Shown in pieces: positions 1 through 8,328 of a stretch of DNA of 35,736 bases. Made by a program: the position numbers and the translations under genes. Under the pieces are notes generated by a model, which saw nothing but the letters and a program-made list of their open reading frames with translations, searched no databases and had not been told where the DNA came from. How positions within the stretch are numbered: position 1 is the first letter of the stretch; each line of letters opens with the position of its first letter. This DNA comes from an uncultured Kocuria sp. (lineage in GTDB: Bacteria; Actinomycetota; Actinomycetes; Actinomycetales; Micrococcaceae). The DNA lies in contig NZ_CANMRA010000035.1 of NCBI RefSeq assembly GCF_947500125.1, forward strand, positions 1 to 35,736, written 5' to 3'.

Positions 1-2962
1 CCCCGGCGGCGTCGCGGACGGCCGCCCACCGCAGGAGCGCGCGCCGCCCCGTCCGCAGGTGGGACAGCACCAGCGCCGCGGAACCGGCCGCGAGCAGCGC
101 GGTCCCGGGCCACGACCAGACCCGCCCGTCCGCCGCGCCCGGGCCCACGGCCGGCCACAGCCCGCCGGCCAATGCGACGGCGACCAGGGCGGCGCGCACG
201 GGGGTCACCACCGCGGGCACGAGCACGAGCACGGGCTGCAGCACCAGCAGCACCACCTCCCAGGCGGGACGGGGAAGGTCCGGGGTGCCGGCCAGGGCAC
301 GGCCCAGCACGCGCACCCCGCGCGAGGCCAGCGAGAGGCGGTGACCCGGGGTCAGCCGGTCCAGCCCGTCGGCGCTCGCCCCGACCGCCGCCCGGCCCCG
401 TGCGGCGGAGCCGTCGCCGACGTCCCGCAACAGGCTGTCCTGCAGGGCGGCGACCGCGGGGTCCTCCGTCGTCGTGCTCCCGGCGCCGCCCGCGCCGGGA
501 GCGCCGGGCGCGGGCGCCGCGGTAGGCGCGGGGGATGCGGGGGCCGCGGAAGAAGCGGGGGACGAGGGCGCGGTCGGCGGTGCCGGCAGCCCGCGCAGGA
601 ACCCGGCGACGCCGGCCGCCGCGTCGAGGCGCCCCCACCACCAGTCGTTGGCCCGCCAGTCCCCGGCCAGGAACCCCCGGAAGTTCAGCAGTCCCGCACC
701 GGCCAGCTTGGCGCCCGCCGGCACCCGGCCCTCGCCGTCCCGGAGCACCCGCGCGAGCTCCGGCGCCCCCATCCCCTGCGCGTCGAGGGCCTCCTGGACA
801 CGGTCCCGGACGAGCGACTCCCGGAGGGCGGGGAACGCGTCCGCCGCCGCGGGCGCCTGGTCCCCGCGGATCTCCCCGTAGGCCACGGGGGACACCACGG
901 CGGGGATCCCGGCCGCGGCCAGGAGCGGGGGCAGGTCCACCGCGCCCAGCGCCGTGTCCCCGGCGGGGATCCTCGACCAGGGGGACGCCTCCCAGGCCGC
1001 CCGCCGGTCCGCCCCGCCGGGGCCGTCGGCGGCCGGCCGCCCGTCCACCGCAGCGTGCAGGCTCCGCAGCCCGTCCACGACCGCGTCGAGCTCGGCCCAG
1101 GAGCCGGCCGTGGGCAGGTCCTCCGCGCCCAGCCAGGGGCCGACGGACCCCGTGAGCTCCGCCGCGGGGTCCGCGACGGCGGCCAGCACGGCGTGGAACC
1201 GCCGGTCGCGCTCGTGGCGGGCCACCGTCAGCACCCGGTAGGCGCGCTCCCGGGCGCAGGCCGCGTCGAAGCCCCCGGCAGGATCCGGCGGCCCGGCGAG
1301 CCCCAGCTCCTCCAGGACGCGCACCCAGGACAGCACGCAGGACGCGGCGTCGAACAGCGCCTGCGCTCCCCGCAGCACCGCCGCGGCGGAGGGGTCCTCG
1401 AGCGGGCCCCGGGAGAGAGCGTCGTAGCGCCGGAGCAGCTCCGCCCGCAGTGGCTCGAGCGCACCGGGCGGCCGCGCCCGCAGGGCGTCGCGCCGGGCCA
1501 GCGTGGAGGTGAGCTGCCACTCCGCGGGCCGGGTCAGGAGCCGGGACAGCAGGTCGGCGTCGGTCCGGGCCCGGTAGCGGAGATAGGCCCGGCGGCGCTC
1601 CTCGAGCGAGGCCGGGTCCCAGGACCCGAGCAGGGCCGCGAGCGGGTGCAGGCGGCCGCGGGCCACGAGCTGGGCGTCCAGGTGGTCGGACAGCGCCAGC
1701 ACCTCGTCGTCGTCCGTCTCCCGCCGGGGCAGCCGGGCGACCGTGGCGGCGAGCGTCCCCACGAGGCGCGGGAGGTCGCGCTCGAAGGGCACGCCGCGCT
1801 CGCGGTGGGGCGGGTCCGGGTCGAGGTACAGCAGACCCCGGTCGGCGTGCCGCAGGGACGTCCTGGTGCGAGCGGCCTCCAGGGCCCGGTCGATGGGGAT
1901 GTTGTCGAACACGCCGCCGTCGACCACATGGTAGGGCAGCGCCGCGGGATCGCGGTGCGCGCCGAACGCGTGACTCAGGTCGGGGCGCCCGGCGGACGGG
2001 CCCGGTGCCCCCGCCGGGCCCGGGGCCGGGGCGGACCACACCGAGGCCGGCTCGAAGGCGCCGGGGAAGGAGGCCGTCGCCCGCGCGGCGTAGGCGAGGC
2101 GGGACAGCGCGGCCGCGGCCTGGGCGGGGGGACCGTCCCGCGCCGGGATGTCGTTGTCGAGGGGCGGCGCGGTGGCGCCGTGGTCCCGCGACGAGAAGTG
2201 GAAGTCGCCCCGCCCCTCCGCCGTCGCGCTGTAGGGGGAGGGGTCGCTGTCCAGGACCGTGGCGGAGAGCTCGACCGTGACGTGCTCGGCCACCAGGTCC
2301 GGGTGGTGCTCCGCGCTGCCCCGGAGGGAGTGGAGCGCCTCCAGCAGCCGGGGCCACAGGTAGTCGTCGCCGCGCAGCAGGGAGTCCACGGGGCGCCGGC
2401 CGAGCGGGCGCAGCAAGCGGCCCAGGGCGCCGTGCTCCGCCCAGATCCGGCCGAGGGCGTCCAGGTCGGTGCCCGCGCGCTGGGCCACCGCGTGCACCAC
2501 GCCGTTCAGGCCGCCGGCGCTGGCCCCGGCGAGGAGGTCGAGCTCCACCCGGTCGTAGCCGGCGTCCGCGAGCAGCCGCGCGTACACCGCCGCGCGCTCG
2601 GCCAGCCGGGGGTCGGCCTCCGCCGCGGGGTGCAGGAGCACCGCGTGCAGCCCGCCCGCGCCGTCCCGGAGGAGCCGGATCCGGCGCAGCACGTCGAGCT
2701 CGGCCACCGCTCCGCCGATCCACACGGCCAGGCTCACGCCGCCGCGCATGGCGAGGGCGAGCCGCAGGGTCCGGCCGAACGCCGGCGCCCGGCCGGCCAT
2801 CGCCTCGGCGAGCCGCAGGGACGGCGGCAGGACCGTCAGCCGCAGGCCGTGGGGCGGGGCGCCGCCGCCCGGGCCGTGCCCGCCCGCCGGGAGGTCGCGG
2901 CCCGGCACCGCGCCGTCGGCCGGCACCGCACTTCCGCCCGGCACGGCGATGTCGCCCGGCAC
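1..2962 (-). CDS. Patatin-like (DUF3376-type) lipid acyl hydrolase, 3' end outside window
   Basis: Open minus-strand frame of 987 codons that continues past the left edge, so the C-terminus is missing. Visible features are an oxyanion-type stretch MRGGVSLAVWIGG (about residue 72), the nucleophile elbow GASAGG with Ser148, and the catalytic Asp348 in VDGGVFDNIP. That is the Ser-Asp dyad of patatin phospholipases. The large domain after it fits the actinobacterial patatin/DUF3376 group. A Pro/Ala linker (around residues 800-830) precedes hydrophobic stretches near residues 920-975 that look membrane-embedded. It lies just after the GT1 gene in the same direction, so it is probably co-transcribed and may act on the lipid those enzymes glycosylate (inference). 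The start is uncertain. GTG at 2962 has GGATGAG upstream; TTG at 2983 and three further in-frame GTGs are alternatives. The N-terminus carries four VPGxxA-like hexapeptides. Confidence 0.8.
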   Translation of the reverse strand, partial: MPGDIAVPGGSAVPADGAVPGRDLPAGGHGPGGGAPPHGLRLTVLPPSLRLAEAMAGRAPAFGRTLRLALAMRGGVSLAVWIGGAVAELDVLRRIRLLRDGAGGLHAVLLHPAAEADPRLAERAAVYARLLADAGYDRVELDLLAGASAGGLNGVVHAVAQRAGTDLDALGRIWAEHGALGRLLRPLGRRPVDSLLRGDDYLWPRLLEALHSLRGSAEHHPDLVAEHVTVELSATVLDSDPSPYSATAEGRGDFHFSSRDHGATAPPLDNDIPARDGPPAQAAAALSRLAYAARATASFPGAFEPASVWSAPAPGPAGAPGPSAGRPDLSHAFGAHRDPAALPYHVVDGGVFDNIPIDRALEAARTRTSLRHADRGLLYLDPDPPHRERGVPFERDLPRLVGTLAATVARLPRRETDDDEVLALSDHLDAQLVARGRLHPLAALLGSWDPASLEERRRAYLRYRARTDADLLSRLLTRPAEWQLTSTLARRDALRARPPGALEPLRAELLRRYDALSRGPLEDPSAAAVLRGAQALFDAASCVLSWVRVLEELGLAGPPDPAGGFDAACARERAYRVLTVARHERDRRFHAVLAAVADPAAELTGSVGPWLGAEDLPTAGSWAELDAVVDGLRSLHAAVDGRPAADGPGGADRRAAWEASPWSRIPAGDTALGAVDLPPLLAAAGIPAVVSPVAYGEIRGDQAPAAADAFPALRESLVRDRVQEALDAQGMGAPELARVLRDGEGRVPAGAKLAGAGLLNFRGFLAGDWRANDWWWGRLDAAAGVAGFLRGLPAPPTAPSSPASSAAPASPAPTAAPAPGAPGAGGAGSTTTEDPAVAALQDSLLRDVGDGSAARGRAAVGASADGLDRLTPGHRLSLASRGVRVLGRALAGTPDLPRPAWEVVLLVLQPVLVLVPAVVTPVRAALVAVALAGGLWPAVGPGAADGRVWSWPGTALLAAGSAALVLSHLRTGRRALLRWAAVRDAAG
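2891..2962 (-). repeat. Four 18-bp tandem units encoding VPGxxA hexapeptides
   Basis: Read on the minus strand, 2962-2945, 2944-2927, 2926-2909 and 2908-2891 each begin GTGCCGG(G/C)C. They encode VPGDIA, VPGGSA, VPADGA and VPGRDL. Each unit begins with a GTG in the frame of the patatin-like gene, so the repeat also multiplies possible start codons. Confidence 0.75.
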
Positions 2963-2972
2963 GGCCGGGGAC

Positions 2973-4271
2973 TCATCCGACAAGGGCCGCGAGCGCCCGC
3001 CCCGGACCGGGCCGGCGGGTGAGGTCGTGCCGGAGGTCCTCGAGCGCCCCCCGCCGCTCGTGGCCGTCGTCGAGCAGCTCGGCCACGGCGTCCCGCACCT
3101 CGGCCGTCGTCAGGGCGTTGGGGTCGAGCACCGTCCCGAGACCCGCCGCCTCGAGGGCCGCGGCCCCGGCGAACTGGTCCGTGGACATCGGCAGCAGGAG
3201 CAGGGGCACCCCGGCGGTGAGGGCCTCCGTCACGCTGTTGTTCCCGCCGTGGGAGACCGCGACGCTCGCCCGGCGCAGCAGGGTGACCTGCGGCAGGGTT
3301 CCCCGCACCAGCCAGGACTCCGGGACCGGCCCCAGGTCGGCGGGCCGGGTCGACCCGGCCGCGAGGGCGACCCGCACGTCGAGGCCGCGGAGGGCCTCGG
3401 CCACCCGGGCCAGCACGTCCCCGCGCACGGACAGGAAGCTGCCCAGGCTGATGTACACGACCGGGCGGTCCGAGCCGGCCAGCCACGCGGCCACCTCCGG
3501 GTCCTCGGCCTCCTCCCGGACGGCGGAGCCGAGGAACGTGTGCTCGGGCAGCGCCCGGGTCCGGTGCTCGTCGTGGAGCTCGCCCGGATAGTTGAGCAGG
3601 AGGTCGTCGCCGGTCTCCGCGAAGGCGTCGGCGCTCGCCGGGGTCCCCGGGGCGATCTGCTGCAGGGCGTCGTTCCACTGCTCGGTGAACTCGTCCCGGA
3701 CGGAGGAGCACAGCCGGTGCAGCGCCTCGAGCTCGGCCGGGGCCGGGCGCAGCCGGCCGGGCCATGCGGGCGGGTGCCCGTAGACCTCGTCGGCCACGGT
3801 CAGGGCCGAGGGGTGGCCGAGCACCACGTCGGCGTGCCGGATCCCGGAGCCGGTCAGGGCCAGGCGCGCCGCGAAGGCCAGGTGGTCCACGATCACCTGG
3901 TCCGGACGGACACGGTCCACCACGCCCTGGACCCGCCGGGCGGTGCCCAGCGGGTCCCAGAGGAGGTCGTCGCGCCGGGCCCGCGCCTGGAAGGACAGGG
4001 TCTCGGCGGGGCCGCGGCGGGTGGCCGCGAAGAACCCCCGCAGGGCCTCGTCCTCCCCGGGCGGCTGCTCCTCCGCCCGGATCACCCCGGGGTTGGACCC
4101 GCGGCCCAGCGGCAGGAGCTCGACGTCGAACCCGAAGTCCCGGGCGATGGCGGCGGTCGCCGGTCCGGTGGCCACGACCACCCGCTCCCCGGCGTCGCGC
4201 CACGCGGTGGCCAGGGTCGCGAGGGGGAACAGGTGGGACGCGTAGTCCGGGCTGATCACGAGCAGGGTCAC
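2973..4271 (-). CDS. GT1-family glycosyltransferase (UGT/macrolide-type)
   Basis: A 432-residue protein starting VTLLVISPDYASHLFPLAT, typical of the first Rossmann strand and loop of GT-B enzymes of family 1. The C-terminal domain carries the UGT-type donor-binding signature SHGGNNSVTEALTAGVPLL (about residue 340) followed by PMSTDQFAGAAALEAAG. These enzymes transfer sugar from an activated donor to a lipid or small-molecule acceptor. The acceptor cannot be read from the sequence. The GTG start at 4271 overlaps the TGA of the upstream HEAT-GT4 gene as GTGA, so translation is probably coupled. The same frame stays open far upstream, but that part is Arg/Pro-rich shadow and is not included. No signal peptide is evident, so a cytoplasmic enzyme is expected. 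The patatin-like gene follows. Confidence 0.85.
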   Translation of the reverse strand: MTLLVISPDYASHLFPLATLATAWRDAGERVVVATGPATAAIARDFGFDVELLPLGRGSNPGVIRAEEQPPGEDEALRGFFAATRRGPAETLSFQARARRDDLLWDPLGTARRVQGVVDRVRPDQVIVDHLAFAARLALTGSGIRHADVVLGHPSALTVADEVYGHPPAWPGRLRPAPAELEALHRLCSSVRDEFTEQWNDALQQIAPGTPASADAFAETGDDLLLNYPGELHDEHRTRALPEHTFLGSAVREEAEDPEVAAWLAGSDRPVVYISLGSFLSVRGDVLARVAEALRGLDVRVALAAGSTRPADLGPVPESWLVRGTLPQVTLLRRASVAVSHGGNNSVTEALTAGVPLLLLPMSTDQFAGAAALEAAGLGTVLDPNALTTAEVRDAVAELLDDGHERRGALEDLRHDLTRRPGPGRALAALVG

Positions 4272-6454
4272 GGGGTGGGGCTCCTGTCGGCCGCGCGCGC
4301 GGCGGCGTCGTCGTACACGGTGGTGAGGGCGGCGGCCATCACCTCGATGCTGAAGCGTTCGCGGACCATGGCGCGGGCCGTCTCGGCGGTGCGCTCCGCG
4401 TCGGGTCGCGCCGCCAGGTCGAGGGCGTCCGCCACGGCCCGGGCCAGCGCGGCGGGCTCGCGGGTGTCGACGAGGACCCCGGTGACGCCGTCCGCCACGA
4501 ACGTCGCCGGACCGCCGGTGTCGGGCGCCACGACGGGCAGGCCGCTCGCGAGGGCCTCGACGAGCGCCACCCCGAACTCCTCCTTGAGGCTCGCGCAGAC
4601 GTAGACGCCCGCGGGGGAGGACAGTCCCGGCCGACCGCGGCGCACCGCCGCGAGCCAGGCGACCACCGTGGCGTGGGGCCGGTGGCCGGCCAGCAGCAGG
4701 CCGGCGGAGGCGGCCTCGTCCCGGGGGAGCACGGCGTCGATGCGGGTGAGCTGCTCGCGCTCGTCCGTGGAGGGGGAGACGAGGTCCCCGCCCACGACGA
4801 GGAGGTTGCACCGGGCGCGCAGCCCGGCGTCCCGGGCCCACGCCTCGACGAGGGTGGCCGTGCCCTTGACCCGGTGCAGGCGGCCCACCGTGACGACGAG
4901 CGGCAGCCCGCGCCGCTCGGCGGGCAGGGCGGCGAGGACGGCGTCGAGCTCCGCCAGCTGGGGGCCGGTGCCGGCCCGCACCTGCTCGGCGGCGCGGTCC
5001 ACGGCGCCGAGGTCGATGCCCTCCGGCACGATCGTGCACCGCGCGGCCTCGTCCGGGTCCACGCCGAGCAGCTCGCGCGCGTCCCGCGCCAGGTCCGGCC
5101 GGGGGAAGAGCACCACGTGCTCCGCACCGGCGGCGAGGTCGGCGAGCAGCCGCACGCGGAACCACAGGTGCTCCACGGTGTCGGCCGCGCCGAAGCCGGC
5201 GCGGGTCAGGGTGCCGGCTCTCTCCCGGGCGGCGACGAGCGCGTGCGGATCGGGGGCCATCGTGAGCACCCACGGGACGCCGAGCTCCGCGGCGACCGCA
5301 GCGGCGGCCATCGAGCCGACGTCGGCCATGCGCAGGTGCAGGACGTCCACGGGACCCGCCGTGCGCAGCACGCGCCGCAGCCCCCGCTCCGCGGCCACCC
5401 GCCGCGGCCAGGCGTCCGCCATGTGCACCGGGGGACCGGTGAAGGGGACGACGCCGAAGACGTGCCGCGCCGCCGGACCGGTCAGCGCCGCCCGGGCCTC
5501 GTGGTGCGTGCCGCGGGACACCGTCACCACGCGTGCGACCCCGCCGGGGACGCGGCCGGCGCTGAGGGCGTCGCCCAGCTGGGCGAGCAGCGTGGCGATC
5601 CCGCCGTTGTCGCCCCGCCCGGAGTGGGTGAGGTCCCGGTCGATCTCCGCGTGCAGGAACGACTGCAGGACGGTCAGCCCGCCGGGCGCCGGGGCCGCGG
5701 GACCGGGACCGTGGAGCTCCGCCAGGGCGAGCCGGGCGACCGCGGCCAGGGGCCCGGTCCCGCGTGCGCCGGCCCGGGCGAGGTCCGCCAGGTCGGCCGC
5801 GGCGCCGGATCCGGCGTGCCACCGGTCCACCAGGGCCTCGAGAGCGGCACTGCGCACCCCCTGGTCCTCCGCGGGATCGGCGGCCACGGCGCGCAGCAGC
5901 TCGGCGGGCCGCGGGCCGGGGACCAGGCCGAGGGTCTCGGCGAGCCGCGTGCGGGGACCGGGAACGACGACCTCCGTGAGCGCGTGCTCGAGGGCGCCGC
6001 CCACGGCGTCCGCCGCCGCCGGGGCCCACACCTGCAGGGTGCGCTGCGCGAGCATGCCGGGGAAGCCGCCGCCGGCGACTAGGTCGGCGAGGGCGGCGAC
6101 AGCGCCGGGCAGCGGATCGCGGTCGGCGAGCGCCCAGGTGGCGTGCTCGCGCAGCCACGCCTCGTCGTGTCCCAGGAGCCCGGTGAGGAGGACGTCCGCC
6201 CGCGGCCCGGGCACCGCCGCCAGGGCGTGGACCGCGGCGATCGCCGCGACCTGGTCCTCGCGCCGGTGGATCTCCTCCGCGAGCACGGGGAGCGCCGCGG
6301 CCGGGTGCGCCCGGGCGGCCACCACCAGGTCGTCGGCACGGCGGATGCCGTCGAGGACGGACGGGGCGCACCGGACGGCCTCGAGGGCCTCGCGCGTCGC
6401 CGCGCCGTTGCGCTCTGCGCTCGTGTCCGGGGCGCGGGGCGCGGCGAAGGTCAT
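4268..6454 (-). CDS. HEAT-repeat domain fused to GT4-family glycosyltransferase
   Basis: A 728-residue protein of two parts. Residues about 30-245 are Ala/Leu-rich helical pairs (for example HALAAVPGPRADVLLTGLLG and REHATWALADRDPLPGAVAAL) that read as HEAT-like repeats. From about 255 a GT-B glycosyltransferase begins, with DNGGIATLLAQLGDAL resembling the TGGQ loop of sucrose-phosphate-synthase-like GT4 enzymes. Next come VTVGRLHRVKGTATLVEAW (about 520) and the EX7E donor motif in EEFGVALVEALASGLPVVAP (about 625). Ordinary GT4 enzymes are about 380-450 residues, so the N-terminal scaffold is an addition. The start ATG at 6454 was chosen because a TACCGT box lies 6 bases upstream; the open frame itself extends to 6496. 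It overlaps the next gene by 4 bases. Substrate is unknown. Confidence 0.82.
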   Translation of the reverse strand: MTFAAPRAPDTSAERNGAATREALEAVRCAPSVLDGIRRADDLVVAARAHPAAALPVLAEEIHRREDQVAAIAAVHALAAVPGPRADVLLTGLLGHDEAWLREHATWALADRDPLPGAVAALADLVAGGGFPGMLAQRTLQVWAPAAADAVGGALEHALTEVVVPGPRTRLAETLGLVPGPRPAELLRAVAADPAEDQGVRSAALEALVDRWHAGSGAAADLADLARAGARGTGPLAAVARLALAELHGPGPAAPAPGGLTVLQSFLHAEIDRDLTHSGRGDNGGIATLLAQLGDALSAGRVPGGVARVVTVSRGTHHEARAALTGPAARHVFGVVPFTGPPVHMADAWPRRVAAERGLRRVLRTAGPVDVLHLRMADVGSMAAAAVAAELGVPWVLTMAPDPHALVAARERAGTLTRAGFGAADTVEHLWFRVRLLADLAAGAEHVVLFPRPDLARDARELLGVDPDEAARCTIVPEGIDLGAVDRAAEQVRAGTGPQLAELDAVLAALPAERRGLPLVVTVGRLHRVKGTATLVEAWARDAGLRARCNLLVVGGDLVSPSTDEREQLTRIDAVLPRDEAASAGLLLAGHRPHATVVAWLAAVRRGRPGLSSPAGVYVCASLKEEFGVALVEALASGLPVVAPDTGGPATFVADGVTGVLVDTREPAALARAVADALDLAARPDAERTAETARAMVRERFSIEVMAAALTTVYDDAAARAADRSPTP

Positions 6455-6460
6455 GGGCTC

Positions 6461-6489
6461 ACGGTAGCCGAGGCCCGGGGGCGCGGACA
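6461..6489 (-). promoter_or_regulatory. Candidate leaderless promoter of the HEAT-GT4 operon
   Basis: On the minus strand, TACCGT (6466-6461) lies 6 bases before ATG 6454. TGTCCG (6489-6484), 17 bases further upstream, is a weak -35 candidate. No ribosome binding site separates box and start, so transcription would begin at or next to the ATG. It would let this operon be expressed separately from the permease gene ending at 6506. Confidence 0.45.
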
Positions 6490-6505
6490 GCGGCACCGGG
6501 AACTC

Positions 6506-7480
6506 TCAGGATGCTGGGAGCCGGCGCGCGGCCCGGGCGTCGGCACGGCGGCAGAGCAGGGCGAACAGCGCGCCGGACAGGTTGTGCCAGACCGAGAAGA
6601 CCGCCGCCGGCAGGGCCGCGAGGGGGTTCATGTACTGGGCGGCGAGCGCGGCGGCGAGGCCGGAGTTCTGCATGCCCACCTCCACCGCGGTGGTGCGGCG
6701 CACGGCGACCGGCTGCCGCGTCACCGCGCCCACGAGGTGTCCCAGGGCCAGGCCGAGGACGTTGTGCAGGGCCACGGCCGCGAGCACGAGCAGCCCGGCC
6801 TCGACGATCCGGTCGGCGCTGCCCGAGACCACGACGGCGACGATCAGGGCGATGGCCGCGACCGACACCCACGGCAGGACGGGGAGGGCGCGCTCGACCA
6901 GGCGGGGCGCGAACAGGCGCACCGCGAGACCCGCGACGACGGGCAGGAGGACGATCTTGGTGATCGACCAGGCCATGGCCCCGCCGTCCACCGGCAGGTA
7001 CTGCCCGGCCAGCCAGAGCGTGAGCAGGGGAGTGAGCAGCGGGGCGAGCAGCGTGGAGACCGAGGTCATGGCGACGGACAGCGCCACGTCACCGCGGGCG
7101 AGGTAGGCGACCACGTTGGAGGCCGTGCCGCCGGGGGCGCAGCCCACCAGGATCACGCCCGCGGCGAGCTCCGGCGGCAGCCGCAGCAGGAGCACCACGA
7201 GCAGCGCGACCAGGGGCATGACCACGTACTGGGCCGCCACGCCGAGCAGCACGGGCAGCGGCCGCTTCGCCACGAGCGCGAAGTCCACGGGCCGCAGGGT
7301 CAGGCCCATGCCGAACATGACCACCCCGAGCAGGGGGTTGATCCACCCGGAGAGCCCGCCCACGGCGCCGGGGACCAGGAATCCCACGAGACCGCCCGCG
7401 AGGACGAGCACGGGGAAGACCAGGACGGCGGTGTAGGCGCTCCGGTCGGCGGCGGTCCCGGTCGCGGGACCGGGGCTCAC
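6506..7480 (-). CDS. Bile acid:sodium symporter family (SBF/BASS) permease
   Basis: A 324-residue, strongly hydrophobic protein with about 9-10 membrane segments. The family hallmark GCAPGGTASNVVAYLARGD, followed by VALSVAMTSVSTLLAPLLTPL, and the later EVGMQNSGLAAALA are the two conserved cross-over regions of the SBF fold that bind sodium and substrate. Members move bile acids, keto acids or other organic anions; which one applies here cannot be told. The GTG start at 7480 overlaps the hydrolase stop as GTGA. Another in-frame GTG sits one codon upstream at 7483. The coupling to a metallo-hydrolase suggests that the two handle one metabolite (inference). Confidence 0.88.
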   Translation of the reverse strand: MSPGPATGTAADRSAYTAVLVFPVLVLAGGLVGFLVPGAVGGLSGWINPLLGVVMFGMGLTLRPVDFALVAKRPLPVLLGVAAQYVVMPLVALLVVLLLRLPPELAAGVILVGCAPGGTASNVVAYLARGDVALSVAMTSVSTLLAPLLTPLLTLWLAGQYLPVDGGAMAWSITKIVLLPVVAGLAVRLFAPRLVERALPVLPWVSVAAIALIVAVVVSGSADRIVEAGLLVLAAVALHNVLGLALGHLVGAVTRQPVAVRRTTAVEVGMQNSGLAAALAAQYMNPLAALPAAVFSVWHNLSGALFALLCRRADARAARRLPAS

Positions 7481-8136
7481 CACCCGCGGGCCCGCCACTC
7501 GTCGAGGTGCGGGCGCTCCGCCCCCAGCGTGGTCGGCTTCCCGTGGCCGGGGTGGACCACGGTGTCGTCGTCGAAGCGCTCGAAGACGCGCTCGGTGACG
7601 TCGTCGATCAGCTGCCGGAAGTCCTCGGGGCTGTTCGTCTTGCCCACGCCGCCGGGGAAGAGGGAGTCGCCGGAGAAGATGTGCGCCGGGCCCTGCGGGT
7701 CGCGGTAGACCAGGGCGATGGAGCCCGGCGTGTGCCCGCGCAGGCCGATGACCTCGAGGTCGAAGCCGTCGAACTCGGCCGTGTCGCCGTCCTCGAAGGT
7801 CAGGTCCATGGGCACGGCGATGTCGGACTCGTCGTCGGCGCCGCAGGCCGTCATGGCCTCGGAGCGGGAGCGGACCTCTTCGAGGGCGCGGACGTGGTCC
7901 CAGTGCGAGTGGGTGGTGATGATGAGCTGGAGGTTGCCGTAGGAGTAGGAGCAGTCGCCGTTGCCGGCGCCCACGAGGCCGGCGATGGCACGGGCGTCGT
8001 CGGCCGCGTCGATGAGGACCTGCGTGCCCTCGTCCTTGGACGTGAGGAGGTAGACGTTGTTGTCCATCTCGCTCACGGAGATCCGGCGAATCGTGACCTC
8101 GGCGAGGTCGGTGACCTCCGTCTTCGTTGCGATCAT
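7477..8136 (-). CDS. MBL-fold metallo-hydrolase (glyoxalase II-like)
   Basis: A 219-residue metallo-beta-lactamase-fold protein. It has the metal-binding motif HSHWDH (about residues 76-81), then LRGHTPGSIALVY with the third-ligand His, FSGDSLFPGG with the bridging Asp, and HPGHGKPT with the last His. The order and spacing match small zinc hydrolases of the glyoxalase II/hydroxyacylglutathione-hydrolase-like group. Its natural thioester or ester substrate is not evident. The start ATG at 8136 sits 7 bases after a TACCTT box and has no good SD, which fits leaderless translation; a longer in-frame start at 8166 lies between the -35 and -10 boxes and is unlikely. From general knowledge, a similar hydrolase is often found beside uvrA in actinobacteria. 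Here MarR and MFS genes lie between. Confidence 0.88.
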   Translation of the reverse strand: MIATKTEVTDLAEVTIRRISVSEMDNNVYLLTSKDEGTQVLIDAADDARAIAGLVGAGNGDCSYSYGNLQLIITTHSHWDHVRALEEVRSRSEAMTACGADDESDIAVPMDLTFEDGDTAEFDGFDLEVIGLRGHTPGSIALVYRDPQGPAHIFSGDSLFPGGVGKTNSPEDFRQLIDDVTERVFERFDDDTVVHPGHGKPTTLGAERPHLDEWRARGW

Positions 8137-8143
8137 GAGGACG

Positions 8144-8173
8144 AAGGTACTCCCGTGCCCCGGCACTCGCCAA
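8144..8173 (-). promoter_or_regulatory. Candidate leaderless promoter of the MBL hydrolase gene
   Basis: On the minus strand, TTGGCG (8173-8168), an 18-base spacer and TACCTT (8149-8144). The ATG at 8136 follows after 7 bases, so the transcript would start at the start codon. Confidence 0.55.
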
Positions 8174-8286
8174 TCGCGGGCGCACGGTCGTGCGGGCGGT
8201 GCGCGTGCGGTCCTGCTCCGCGCCCGCCGGGGCGCTCCCGGCGGCCCGGGACCCCGGACGTGTGTCCGACGGCACGGGATCCGCGG

Positions 8287-8315
8287 TTGTCCCCCGCGCC
8301 CCGTCCGGATAAAGT
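8287..8315 (+). promoter_or_regulatory. Candidate promoter of the MarR-MFS operon
   Basis: TTGTCC (8287-8292), a 17-base spacer and TAAAGT (8310-8315). The -10 box runs into the palindrome at 8314-8328, so a bound repressor would block RNA polymerase. The predicted leader is about 150 bases. The 335-base gap between the divergent MBL and MarR genes (8137-8471) holds this promoter, the operator and the MBL promoter; I see no further gene in it. Confidence 0.5.
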
Positions 8316-8328
8316 TGCGTGAGGCAAC
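8314..8328. promoter_or_regulatory. Palindromic operator candidate GTTGC-N5-GCAAC
   Basis: A perfect 5-base inverted repeat, GTTGC GTGAG GCAAC. Its size and symmetry suit a dimeric winged-helix regulator such as MarR. It overlaps the -10 region of the marR-type gene 158 bases downstream, which suggests autorepression together with control of the exporter. Binding is inferred, not shown. Confidence 0.55.

Noticed and set aside
2836-2976. Minus-strand ATG at 2976 overlapping the GT1 stop as ATGA
   Set aside because: Looks like coupling, but the product is a short Arg/Cys-rich stretch ending at 2836; the patatin frame is a different one.
59-3022. 987-codon plus-strand open frame
   Set aside because: Antisense to the patatin-like gene; Arg/Gly/Pro-rich with no family motif, while the minus strand shows the GASAGG and VDGG catalytic motifs.
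4272-6371. Upstream extension of the GT1 frame
   Set aside because: Out of frame with the HEAT-GT4 gene on the same strand and of shadow composition; the GT1 fold starts at VTLLVISPD.
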